Below are positions 5,803-11,322 of a stretch of 11,322 bases of DNA, in pieces (position 1 is the first letter of the stretch; each line of letters opens with the position of its first letter). The notes beneath the pieces were generated by a model. The model did no database searches, was not told where the DNA came from, and saw only the letters and a program-made list of their open reading frames with translations. The stretch is taken from contig CAZVQX010000021.1 of NCBI GenBank assembly GCA_964629735.1, forward strand, positions 1 to 11,322, in the 5' to 3' direction. The DNA is from CAZVQX01 sp964629735. Its GTDB lineage: Bacteria; Bacillota_I; Bacilli_A; RF39; UBA660. The position numbers were made by a program, and so were the translations under genes.

Positions 5803-5815
5803 AGGAGGATATTAT

Positions 5816-6775
5816 ATGAAAATAGCGCGTAATAATATTAGAACTAGATGTCTAAATTCAAATCAATTTGAACCTGAGAATCTTTATCCATTATGTAATT
5901 TTGCTGATAAATTAAGAAGAGTATGTAGTACCAAGGAGGGTGCTAATTACATATCAACTTTACTAAATGATAAGCGGGCTATGCTTTATTTTAAACAGTC
6001 CTCAACTAGAACTTTTTTATCATTTCAAAATGCTTGTCATATACTAGGGATAAAATCATCAGAGATAAGAGATGTTAATACTTCTTCAGCGGTAAAAGGT
6101 GAAACCGAGTTAGATGGTATTAAAACTTTTTCTCAATATGTTGACTTAGTAATTGTAAGACACCCTTCAACCGATTTTATATATTCAGTATCTGATTATT
6201 TAGATGAAGATATTAGAGTTATAAACGCTGGCTCCGGTACTGATCAACATCCAACGCAAGCTTTGATAGATTTTTATACAATTTATAAATATGGGATAGA
6301 AAATAAAAAAATTGCTTTTGTTGGTGATTTAAATAGAGGAAGAACTGTAAGATCGTTAGTATTGTTATTAAATAAAATTGATGATGTTGAATTATATTTT
6401 ATAGCACCTAAAGAATATCAAATAAAAAAAGATATAATTGAACAACTAAATGTTAAATACATAATAACAGATAATTTTGAAAAAGTTATACCTATAGTTG
6501 ATGTTGTATATATGACTAGATTACAAGATGAATATGGTGGGATAGATGAAAAATGGGACAATGAAAAGTATAAAATAGATCTTAGTAACATTAATAAGTT
6601 TAAAGACGATGCCATAATATTGCATCCATTACCAAGGCGGGATGAAATTGCTCATGAAATAGATAATAATTGGCGCGCAAAATATTGGGAACAGACTAAA
6701 AATGGTTTATGGATTAGAGTATCCTTAATTGCGCTCATGTTTAATATAACTGAAGATATGATAGAAGATAAATAA
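5816..6775 (+). CDS. pyrB: Aspartate carbamoyltransferase catalytic subunit
   Basis: PyrB condenses carbamoyl phosphate with aspartate to carbamoyl aspartate, the committed step of pyrimidine synthesis. Catalytic features are present: carbamoyl-phosphate loop SSTRT (62-66), the 80s-loop lysine in SSAVKGE (Lys94), RHP (115-117), HPTQ (145-148), VGDLNRGRTV (169-178), an aspartate-binding Arg in MTRLQ (Arg235) and HPLPR (270-274). HPLPRRDEI and the GDLxxGRTV block indicate ATCase rather than ornithine carbamoyltransferase. I choose ATG 5816, which follows AAAGGAGG by 7 bases, giving 319 residues. The in-frame TTG at 5786 lies inside the terminator tract and is rejected. No pyrI or other pyr gene is adjacent. 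The ending NNWRAKYWEQTKNGLWIRVSLIALMF is rather divergent. Expression appears to be controlled by the leader at 5636-5802. Confidence 0.93.
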   Translation: MKIARNNIRTRCLNSNQFEPENLYPLCNFADKLRRVCSTKEGANYISTLLNDKRAMLYFKQSSTRTFLSFQNACHILGIKSSEIRDVNTSSAVKGETELDGIKTFSQYVDLVIVRHPSTDFIYSVSDYLDEDIRVINAGSGTDQHPTQALIDFYTIYKYGIENKKIAFVGDLNRGRTVRSLVLLLNKIDDVELYFIAPKEYQIKKDIIEQLNVKYIITDNFEKVIPIVDVVYMTRLQDEYGGIDEKWDNEKYKIDLSNINKFKDDAIILHPLPRRDEIAHEIDNNWRAKYWEQTKNGLWIRVSLIALMFNITEDMIEDK

Positions 6776-6790
6776 AATCAGACATAATTA

Positions 6791-6819
6791 TCATATATAA
6801 CAACAAGACTTCATATATT
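6791..6819 (+). promoter_or_regulatory. Sigma-E-like promoter of spoIVA
   Basis: TCATATA (6791-6797), a 14-base spacer and CATATATT (6812-6819) resemble the mother-cell sigma-E consensus (-35 around TCATATT, -10 CATACAnT). In B. subtilis spoIVA is a sigma-E gene, which supports the assignment. An imperfect inverted repeat, ACTTCATAT...ATATGAAAGT, spans about 6808-6839 over the -10 and initiation region and might be a regulator site. Confidence 0.5.
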
Positions 6820-6848
6820 TAAATGAATAATATGAAAGTAGGGATTAT

Positions 6849-8324
6849 ATGGAAAAAATTGATATTATTAGAAGTATAACACAACGTACTGGTGGGGATA
6901 TTTATTTAGGTGTTGTAGGCGCAGTTAGAACAGGTAAATCAACATTTATCAAAAAAGTTATTGAAAACCTTGTTGTTCCTAATATTGAGGATGAATATGA
7001 GCGAAAAAGAGCGTTAGATGAAATACCACAAAGTGCACAAGGAAAAATGATAATGACTACAGAACCGAAATTTGTCCCAAGTAATGCAGCAAAACTTCAA
7101 ATTGATGATTTTTCAACTAATGTTAGGTTAATTGATTGTGTTGGTTATGTTATACCTAATGCTAAAGGTTATGAGGATGATAACGGTCCTAGGATGGTTA
7201 AGACACCATGGTATGATGAAGAAATACCATTTATTGAGGCTGCAGAAATAGGGACAGAGAAAGTTATAAAGGATCATTCTACAATCGGAATTGTTGTTAC
7301 GACTGATGGTTCAATCGGCGAATTTGGACGTAATGATTATATTGAGGTAGAATCAAGAGTTATAAACGAGTTAAAAGATATAGGTAAACCTTTTATTGTT
7401 TTACTAAATTCTACTCATCCAATGTTGCCAGAAACAGAGCGATTAGCCGAAAAATTAAAAGATGAATACCAAACACCGGTATTACCTGTTAATATTGAAA
7501 ATATGACAGAGAGGGATATATATATAATTTTAAGAGAAGCATTATATGAATTCCCAGTTAACGAAGTGAGTGTTAAAATGCCTGATTGGATTGCGTGTCT
7601 CTCATCGAATAATTGGCTGAAAAAAACATATATAGAAACAATAAAAGAAAGTGTTATTGAAATTGACAAATTAAGAGATGTTGATAAAATCACTAAACCA
7701 TTTGTGGAATGCCAATATATAAAAAGAGCTTATTTATCTGAGGTCGACACAACCACTGGTAACGTAAATATTACATTAGAGGCACCAAACGAATTATATA
7801 ATCAAATATTAAAAGATATAATTGGTGTTAATATTGAGAGTCGTGCTGATTTGTTAACTTTATTTCAAGATTATAACGAGGCAAAAACTGAATATGATCA
7901 AATAAAATCAGCGCTAAAAATGGTAAAACAAACAGGTTATGGGGTAGCCTCACCTACCTTAGTTGATATGAAGTTAGATACACCAGAAATTATTAAACAA
8001 GGTGGTCGTTATGGAATAAAGCTAAAAGCAGTAGCACCATCAATTCACATGATTAGAGTAGACGTTGAATCAACTTTTGAACCGATAATAGGCTCAGAGA
8101 TTCAGAGTAAGGAACTAATTAATCATTTAATGAAAGATTATGATCAAGCTCCTGATAATATTTGGAAAAGTGAAATTTTTGGTCGTAGTCTAGATATTAT
8201 AGTTAAAGAAGGAATTCAAGCAAAATTATCCTTAATGCCAGAAAATGCACGATATAAATTACAACAAACATTGAGTAAATTAGTTAATAAAGGTTCTGGT
8301 AATTTGTTTGCAATTGTTATTTAA
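6849..8324 (+). CDS. spoIVA: Stage IV sporulation protein A, spore coat morphogenetic ATPase
   Basis: SpoIVA polymerises with ATP hydrolysis on the mother-cell face of the forespore to form the basement layer on which the coat assembles; it is also needed for cortex formation. This copy has 491 residues against 492 in B. subtilis and is highly similar throughout. Visible features are the N-terminal MEKIDIIRSITQRTGGDIYLGVVG, Walker A GAVRTGKST (24-32, Lys30), the sensor threonines in MTTEPKFVP (Thr70, Thr71), Walker-B-like DCVG (96-99), KGYEDDNGPRMVKTPWY, and a conserved C-terminal part with VKQTGYG, KAVAPSIHMIRVDVES and FGRSL, then EGIQAKLSLMPENARYKL and a terminal GSGNLFAIVI. ATG 6849 follows AGTAGGGA by 4 bases. 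The gene is followed by its own strong terminator. Its presence is good evidence that the organism forms, or recently formed, endospores. Confidence 0.98.
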   Translation: MEKIDIIRSITQRTGGDIYLGVVGAVRTGKSTFIKKVIENLVVPNIEDEYERKRALDEIPQSAQGKMIMTTEPKFVPSNAAKLQIDDFSTNVRLIDCVGYVIPNAKGYEDDNGPRMVKTPWYDEEIPFIEAAEIGTEKVIKDHSTIGIVVTTDGSIGEFGRNDYIEVESRVINELKDIGKPFIVLLNSTHPMLPETERLAEKLKDEYQTPVLPVNIENMTERDIYIILREALYEFPVNEVSVKMPDWIACLSSNNWLKKTYIETIKESVIEIDKLRDVDKITKPFVECQYIKRAYLSEVDTTTGNVNITLEAPNELYNQILKDIIGVNIESRADLLTLFQDYNEAKTEYDQIKSALKMVKQTGYGVASPTLVDMKLDTPEIIKQGGRYGIKLKAVAPSIHMIRVDVESTFEPIIGSEIQSKELINHLMKDYDQAPDNIWKSEIFGRSLDIIVKEGIQAKLSLMPENARYKLQQTLSKLVNKGSGNLFAIVI

Positions 8325-8345
8325 AACAGGTATTCCTGTTTTTTT
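8323..8345 (+). terminator. spoIVA terminator
   Basis: AAAACAGG (8323-8330), loop TATT, CCTGTTTT (8335-8342), then more T to 8345. This is a perfect 8-bp stem whose left arm begins inside the spoIVA TAA stop codon. Confidence 0.9.
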
Positions 8346-8376
8346 ATTTTAAAAATTAAAAAAAACAATAAAATAG

Positions 8377-8405
8377 TTGCAATTATTGGTAAAAAATGAT
8401 ATTCT
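8377..8405 (+). promoter_or_regulatory. Promoter of the HU gene (extended -10)
   Basis: TTGCAA (8377-8382), a 17-base spacer and TATTCT (8400-8405), with TGA just before the -10. Transcription would start near 8412, about 40 bases before the HU ATG. Confidence 0.65.
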
Positions 8406-8452
8406 TTAAATGTAAGCAATTGTAGATGCTTAAATAAAGGGAGGTATTAGAA

Positions 8453-8725
8453 ATGACTAAAACAGATTTAGTAAATTTTATTGCAGAAGAAACTGGTCTT
8501 ACAAAAGCTGATTCTAATCGTGCGCTAGAAGCTATGATTAATGGTGTTGTAAAAGGATTAAAAGAAGAAAGTAAGGTTACAATTACAGGTTTCTGTACTT
8601 TTACTGCAAAAGATAAACCAGAAAAAGAAGGTCGTAATCCAAGAACAGGGGAAACAGTTATTATTCCTGCAAGAACAGCTGTTACTATTAAAGCTGGTTC
8701 TAAATTAAAAGACGCTTTAAACTAA
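8453..8725 (+). CDS. hup: DNA-binding protein HU
   Basis: HU is a small dimeric nucleoid protein that bends and compacts DNA without strong sequence preference. The 90-residue length is standard. The N-terminal helical dimerisation region (MTKTDLVNFIAEETGLTKADSNRALEAM type) is followed by GFCTFTAKDK (46-55) and the DNA-embracing arm GRNPRTGE (60-67), whose Pro63 intercalates into DNA. The common GFGxF turn is GFCTF here, placing a Cys at residue 48. AGGGAGGT gives a strong ribosome site. The gene is monocistronic, with its own promoter and a terminator overlapping its stop. In B. subtilis the orthologue hbs also lies directly after spoIVA. Confidence 0.96.
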   Translation: MTKTDLVNFIAEETGLTKADSNRALEAMINGVVKGLKEESKVTITGFCTFTAKDKPEKEGRNPRTGETVIIPARTAVTIKAGSKLKDALN

Positions 8726-8745
8726 AAGGCATATAGCCTTTTTTT
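8724..8745 (+). terminator. HU gene terminator
   Basis: AAAAGGC (8724-8730), loop ATATA, GCCTTTT (8736-8742), with the T-run continuing to 8745. The left arm starts within the HU TAA stop codon. The T-run ends only 15 bases before the cca start codon. Confidence 0.88.
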
Positions 8746-8760
8746 ATTGTGAGGTGAAAA

Positions 8761-9855
8761 ATGTTACAAACGGCCACAAAGGTGTTACAAAAGATTGAAA
8801 AAAATGGATATAAAGCGTATGTAGTCGGTGGATATCCTCGAGATTTATATTTAAATCGAAAAAGTGCCGATGTTGATATATGTACAAATGCAACTCCAAA
8901 AGAATTAAAACAAATTTTTCCAAATATTTCATATTCAGATATTAAATATGGTTCAGCAACCTTAATATATAAAAGTATAAGATTTGAAATAACTACATTT
9001 AGAAAAGAAATAAAATATTCTAATAATCGAAAACCTGTTAAAATAAAATATATTGACGATTTGCTAGAAGATTTAAAAAGACGAGATTTTATTATAAACA
9101 CTCTTTGTATTAATTCTGAGGGTGACATAATTGATTTGTTAGGAGCACGTGAGGAATTAGATAGAAGAGTTATTAAAATGGTTGGAAAACCTAAAATAAG
9201 ATTAAAAGAAGATGTTTTAAGAATACTAAGAGCTATTCGTTTTGCTACAACATTAGATTTTGAATTAGATAAAGAACTAGAAAAATACATAATAAAATAT
9301 GGAAGTTTATTGAAAAAGTTATCATATGAAAGGAAAAAAGAAGAACTGGACAAAATCTTTTCAAGTCCAAACAAAGAATATGGCATTAAACTATTGTTGA
9401 AAACAAAATTATATAAGCATTTAGAATTGCATAACTTACCCAACATTAGAATAACGCCGTCTCTAATTGGTATTTGGGCTCAATTAGATGTTTTAGATAT
9501 ATATAAATTTAACAATAATGAGATAAAAACAATAAAATTAATTAATGAATTGTTAGAAAAAGATGTTTTGGATAATTATAATTTATATAAATATGGTTTA
9601 TATATTTCAACTGTTGTTGGTGAAATAAAACAAATTGATCGTAAATTAATTATTTCAAAATTTAATGATTTATATATAAGCAATAAATCAGAGATTGCTA
9701 TTTCAGCACCTGAAATTTGTAAAATTTTAAATCAAAAACCTAATTTCTTTTTAAAAGAGATATTCATAGATATAGAGAAAAAAATTGTCTATAAAGAATT
9801 ATTAAATGAAAAGCCAGTATTAGAAGATTATATTATTAAAAAATATTGTAATTAA
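8761..9855 (+). CDS. cca: CCA-adding tRNA nucleotidyltransferase (class II)
   Basis: This enzyme adds or repairs the 3'-terminal CCA of tRNAs using CTP and ATP. The class II nucleotidyltransferase head is clear: GGYPRD (23-28), catalytic DVD (37-39), RRDFIIN (107-113), a DLLGAREEL block, then DVLRILRAIRF (151-161) and SYERKKEELDKI in the nucleobase-recognition region. The length of 364 residues is slightly shorter than I recall for Bacillus CCA enzymes (about 400), and the C-terminal body and tail are divergent and AT-driven. A poly(A) polymerase activity cannot be excluded by eye, but Bacillota members of this type are CCA-adding enzymes. ATG 8761 follows GAGGTG by 4 bases. No promoter lies between it and the HU terminator, so it probably relies on read-through or a promoter inside the HU gene. 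Confidence 0.9.
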   Translation: MLQTATKVLQKIEKNGYKAYVVGGYPRDLYLNRKSADVDICTNATPKELKQIFPNISYSDIKYGSATLIYKSIRFEITTFRKEIKYSNNRKPVKIKYIDDLLEDLKRRDFIINTLCINSEGDIIDLLGAREELDRRVIKMVGKPKIRLKEDVLRILRAIRFATTLDFELDKELEKYIIKYGSLLKKLSYERKKEELDKIFSSPNKEYGIKLLLKTKLYKHLELHNLPNIRITPSLIGIWAQLDVLDIYKFNNNEIKTIKLINELLEKDVLDNYNLYKYGLYISTVVGEIKQIDRKLIISKFNDLYISNKSEIAISAPEICKILNQKPNFFLKEIFIDIEKKIVYKELLNEKPVLEDYIIKKYCN

Positions 9856-9873
9856 CCTCTTATGATGTATAAT
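9846..9873 (+). promoter_or_regulatory. Candidate promoter of dnaD-nth
   Basis: TTGTAA (9846-9851), a 16-base spacer and TATAAT (9868-9873). The -35 overlaps the last codons of cca. The -10 hexamer is perfect consensus. Transcription would start at about 9880, at the beginning of the AGGTGG ribosome site, so the leader would be nearly absent. Confidence 0.5.
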
Positions 9874-9889
9874 ATAGTTAGGTGGTAAT

Positions 9890-10540
9890 ATGATGAATAA
9901 AACATTAAAATTAATCCAAACAAGAGATATGATTGTTCCTGCTATATTGTTTAAAAACTATAAAAAACTTAATTTAAATGAAGAACAGTTAATTGTTTTA
10001 ATATATTTAATAAATAATAATAATTTAGAATTTAATCCAAAAGAACTGTGTGATATTTTAGATAAGGATTTAAATGATATTTTAAAAATAATTAATGATT
10101 TAGTTAATAAGGCTGTTTTAGAATTAAAAATAAAAAAAATTCGAGATATTCATGCAGAATATATTTCGCTTGATAATTTATATAAGAAATTATCAATGTT
10201 TATTATTAATGAGAATGAAGAAATAAATTCAAATAAAAATATTTTTGATAATTTTGAAAAAGAATTTGGTAGGCCATTAACTCCAATTGAATTTGAATTA
10301 ATAAATAGTTGGCTTTCAACAACAAATGAGGAATTAATTTTATTGGCGCTTAAAGAAGCTGTCTATAATGGGGCAATTAGTATAAGATATATTGATCGTA
10401 TTATTTATGATTGGTCAAAGAAGGGTTTAAAAACAGTTGAAGATGTAAATAAAGAAACGAAAAAATTTAGAAATCAAGTAGAAGTTCCAGAAGTTTTTAG
10501 TTATGATTGGTTGAATGATGATGGAACAAAAGATAAATAA
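9890..10540 (+). CDS. dnaD: DNA replication initiation protein DnaD
   Basis: DnaD acts with DnaB and DnaI in low-GC Gram-positives to load the replicative helicase and remodel DNA at oriC and restart sites. The N-terminal region (about 1-95) has winged-helix character. The C-terminal DnaD/DnaB_2 domain starts at FEKEFGRPLTPIEFELINSWL (about 122-142) and carries the YIDRIIYDW motif (167-175), the family's YxxxIxxxW signature for DNA binding. The length of 216 residues is close to the B. subtilis protein (232). ATG 9890 and ATG 9893 are both possible starts behind AGGTGG (9880-9885). The gene overlaps nth by 26 bases, and the dnaD-nth pairing is conserved in Bacillus, indicating an operon. Confidence 0.93.
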   Translation: MMNKTLKLIQTRDMIVPAILFKNYKKLNLNEEQLIVLIYLINNNNLEFNPKELCDILDKDLNDILKIINDLVNKAVLELKIKKIRDIHAEYISLDNLYKKLSMFIINENEEINSNKNIFDNFEKEFGRPLTPIEFELINSWLSTTNEELILLALKEAVYNGAISIRYIDRIIYDWSKKGLKTVEDVNKETKKFRNQVEVPEVFSYDWLNDDGTKDK

Positions 10541-11147
10541 AATAATTGAATATTTTGAAGAATTATTTCCAAATGCTTTCTGTGAGCTAAATTATTCAAA
10601 TGATTATGAATTATTAATTGCAGTCATGTTAAGTGCCCAAACAACAGATGTTCGAGTAAATAGTGTAACTAAAGTTTTATTTAAAAAGTATCCTACTTTA
10701 AAATCGTTATCACAAGCTAATATTAATGATTTAATGGATATATTAAGATCGATAGGAACATTTCGGAGAAAGGCTGAAAATATTATAAATATATCAACAA
10801 GACTTATTAATGAACAAAATGGCATTGTACCAAATGATCGACAATTTTTAGAAAGTTTAAATGGTGTAGGTCGCAAAACTACAAATGTTGTTTTAAGTAT
10901 TTTATATAATGAACCAGTAATAGCAGTAGACACTCATGTTAAGAGAGTAAGTATTAGATTAGGACTAGCAAATGAAAATGACAATGTATATGATATTGAA
11001 AAAAAGTTAACTAAATTATTCCCACAAACAAAACTAAATAAAATACATCATCAAATGATTTTTTTTGGTAGATATCATTGTAAGGCTAGAAATCCTAATT
11101 GTGAAAACTGCAAATTAAGAGATATTTGTAATTATAAAAAATATTAA
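10515..11147 (+). CDS. nth: Endonuclease III
   Basis: Endonuclease III is a bifunctional DNA glycosylase/AP lyase that removes oxidised pyrimidines. The helix-hairpin-helix LNGVGRKTTNVV (115-126) carries the catalytic Lys121, and VDTH (138-141) carries the catalytic Asp139. The Fe-S cluster ligands are Cys189, 196, 199 and 205, in the classical C-x6-C-x2-C-x5-C spacing. LLIAVMLSAQTTD (33-45) is also typical. The length of 210 residues is normal. Three consecutive ATG codons (10515, 10518, 10521) lie inside the end of dnaD with no good ribosome site, so translation is probably coupled to dnaD and the exact first codon is uncertain. A strong terminator follows. Confidence 0.97.
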   Translation: MMMEQKINKIIEYFEELFPNAFCELNYSNDYELLIAVMLSAQTTDVRVNSVTKVLFKKYPTLKSLSQANINDLMDILRSIGTFRRKAENIINISTRLINEQNGIVPNDRQFLESLNGVGRKTTNVVLSILYNEPVIAVDTHVKRVSIRLGLANENDNVYDIEKKLTKLFPQTKLNKIHHQMIFFGRYHCKARNPNCENCKLRDICNYKKY

Positions 11148-11170
11148 GATTGAAGTTTCAATCTTTTTTT
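11146..11170 (+). terminator. nth (dnaD operon) terminator
   Basis: AAGATTGA (11146-11153), loop AAGT (11154-11157), TCAATCTT (11158-11165), then T to 11170. This is a perfect 8-bp stem whose left arm begins in the nth TAA stop. Confidence 0.9.
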
Positions 11171-11199
11171 AGTAACAATTAATTTTAGATAAAACTTCA

Positions 11200-11228
11200 T
11201 TGTGTGTTAGGCCGTTATATGATATTAT
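11200..11228 (+). promoter_or_regulatory. Candidate promoter of the prepilin gene (extended -10)
   Basis: TTGTGT (11200-11205), a 17-base spacer and TATTAT (11223-11228) preceded by TGA. The -35 is a poor match, but the TGn extension could compensate. It lies about 25 bases before the ATG at 11253. Confidence 0.4.
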
Positions 11229-11252
11229 ATATATATTATAGGTGGTGGTAAG

Positions 11253-11322
11253 ATGCTAAAAAAACAAAATAAACAAGGTTTTACAATATTAGAATTATTA
11301 GCAACAATTATAATATTAACTG
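11253..11322 (+). CDS. Prepilin-like protein with class III signal, N terminus only (possibly ComGC)
   Basis: Twenty-three codons are visible before the window ends. They read MLKKQNKQ-GFTILELLATI: a short basic leader, the prepilin peptidase site (cleavage after Gly, mature Phe1 to be N-methylated), the conserved Glu at mature position 5 and the start of the hydrophobic helix. This is diagnostic of type IV pilin-like proteins, which are processed by a ComC/PilD-type peptidase and assembled at the membrane. In low-GC Gram-positives the commonest member is the competence pseudopilin ComGC, but ComGD/GE-like or other pilins share this N terminus. ATG 11253 has a strong AGGTGGTGG site (11240-11248). 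With no comG genes upstream, the identity stays open. Confidence 0.75.
   Translation, partial: MLKKQNKQGFTILELLATIIILT

Noticed and set aside
5786..5815. Upstream in-frame TTG start for pyrB
   Set aside because: It lies in the terminator T-tract without a ribosome site, whereas ATG 5816 is 7 bases after a perfect AAAGGAGG.
8700..9446. Long minus-strand open frame opposite cca
   Set aside because: It lies fully antisense to a well-supported cca gene, has no ribosome site or recognisable domain, and has the Ser/Phe/Leu-rich composition typical of a reverse-frame shadow of a Lys/Glu-rich gene.
1..11322. CRISPR arrays, insertion sequences, prophage genes, tRNA or rRNA genes
   Set aside because: I saw no regularly spaced repeats, transposase or integrase motifs, terminal inverted repeats or rRNA blocks. 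The only tRNA-like structure is the tmRNA.

Overview
The window is a compact, very AT-rich stretch (G+C well under one third by eye) with every supported gene on the + strand. It contains endospore genes (spoIVA, spoVIF and a BclB-type surface-protein C terminus), AGGAGG/AGGTGG ribosome sites and the standard code. TGG encodes Trp and the long conserved genes have no in-frame TGA, so this is not a classic mycoplasma. The best reading is a spore-forming, low-GC Bacillota, probably a streamlined Bacilli-related lineage; I cannot place it further. From der onward the order der - spoIVA - hup - cca - dnaD - nth is collinear with the same genes in the Bacillus subtilis chromosome (recalled gene order), with many intervening genes missing and spoVIF, queH and pyrB lying between der and spoIVA.

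Layout. 1-407: C-terminal end of a BclB-like exosporium protein, followed by a hairpin. 652-1095: consensus promoter, complete tmRNA gene (689-1029) and hairpins. 1100-1540: a long AT-rich non-coding stretch with two structured patches. 1594-2134: two small helical proteins of unknown function. 2158-2796: near-perfect promoter and engB. 2845-3336: unknown Ile/Asn/Tyr-rich protein. 3365-4708: der. 4710-5616: spoVIF behind a sigma-K-like promoter, then queH. 5636-6775: promoter, 35-codon leader peptide overlapping an intrinsic terminator, then pyrB. 6791-8345: sigma-E-like promoter, spoIVA and a strong terminator. 8377-8745: promoter, HU gene and terminator. 8761-11170: cca, then dnaD-nth (overlapping) and a terminator. 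11200-11322: promoter and the start of a prepilin-like gene.

The genes combine housekeeping roles (ribosome assembly GTPases EngB and Der, ribosome rescue by tmRNA, tRNA 3'-end maturation, queuosine synthesis, replication initiation, base-excision repair, nucleoid protein HU, pyrimidine synthesis) with mother-cell spore morphogenesis (SpoIVA coat basement layer, SpoVIF coat assembly, BclB-like outermost layer).

The most interesting feature is the pyrB leader. A strong promoter, a good ribosome site, a U-rich leader ORF that runs right through a perfect 10-bp terminator hairpin, and a leader stop codon overlapping the pyrB Shine-Dalgarno together look like the translation-coupled attenuator of enterobacterial pyrBI, rather than the PyrR-type attenuation usual in Bacillota. 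Other notable points are a short tmRNA tag ending in -AFA, repeated TGn-extended -10 promoters, and a structured, possibly ncRNA-encoding intergenic region.
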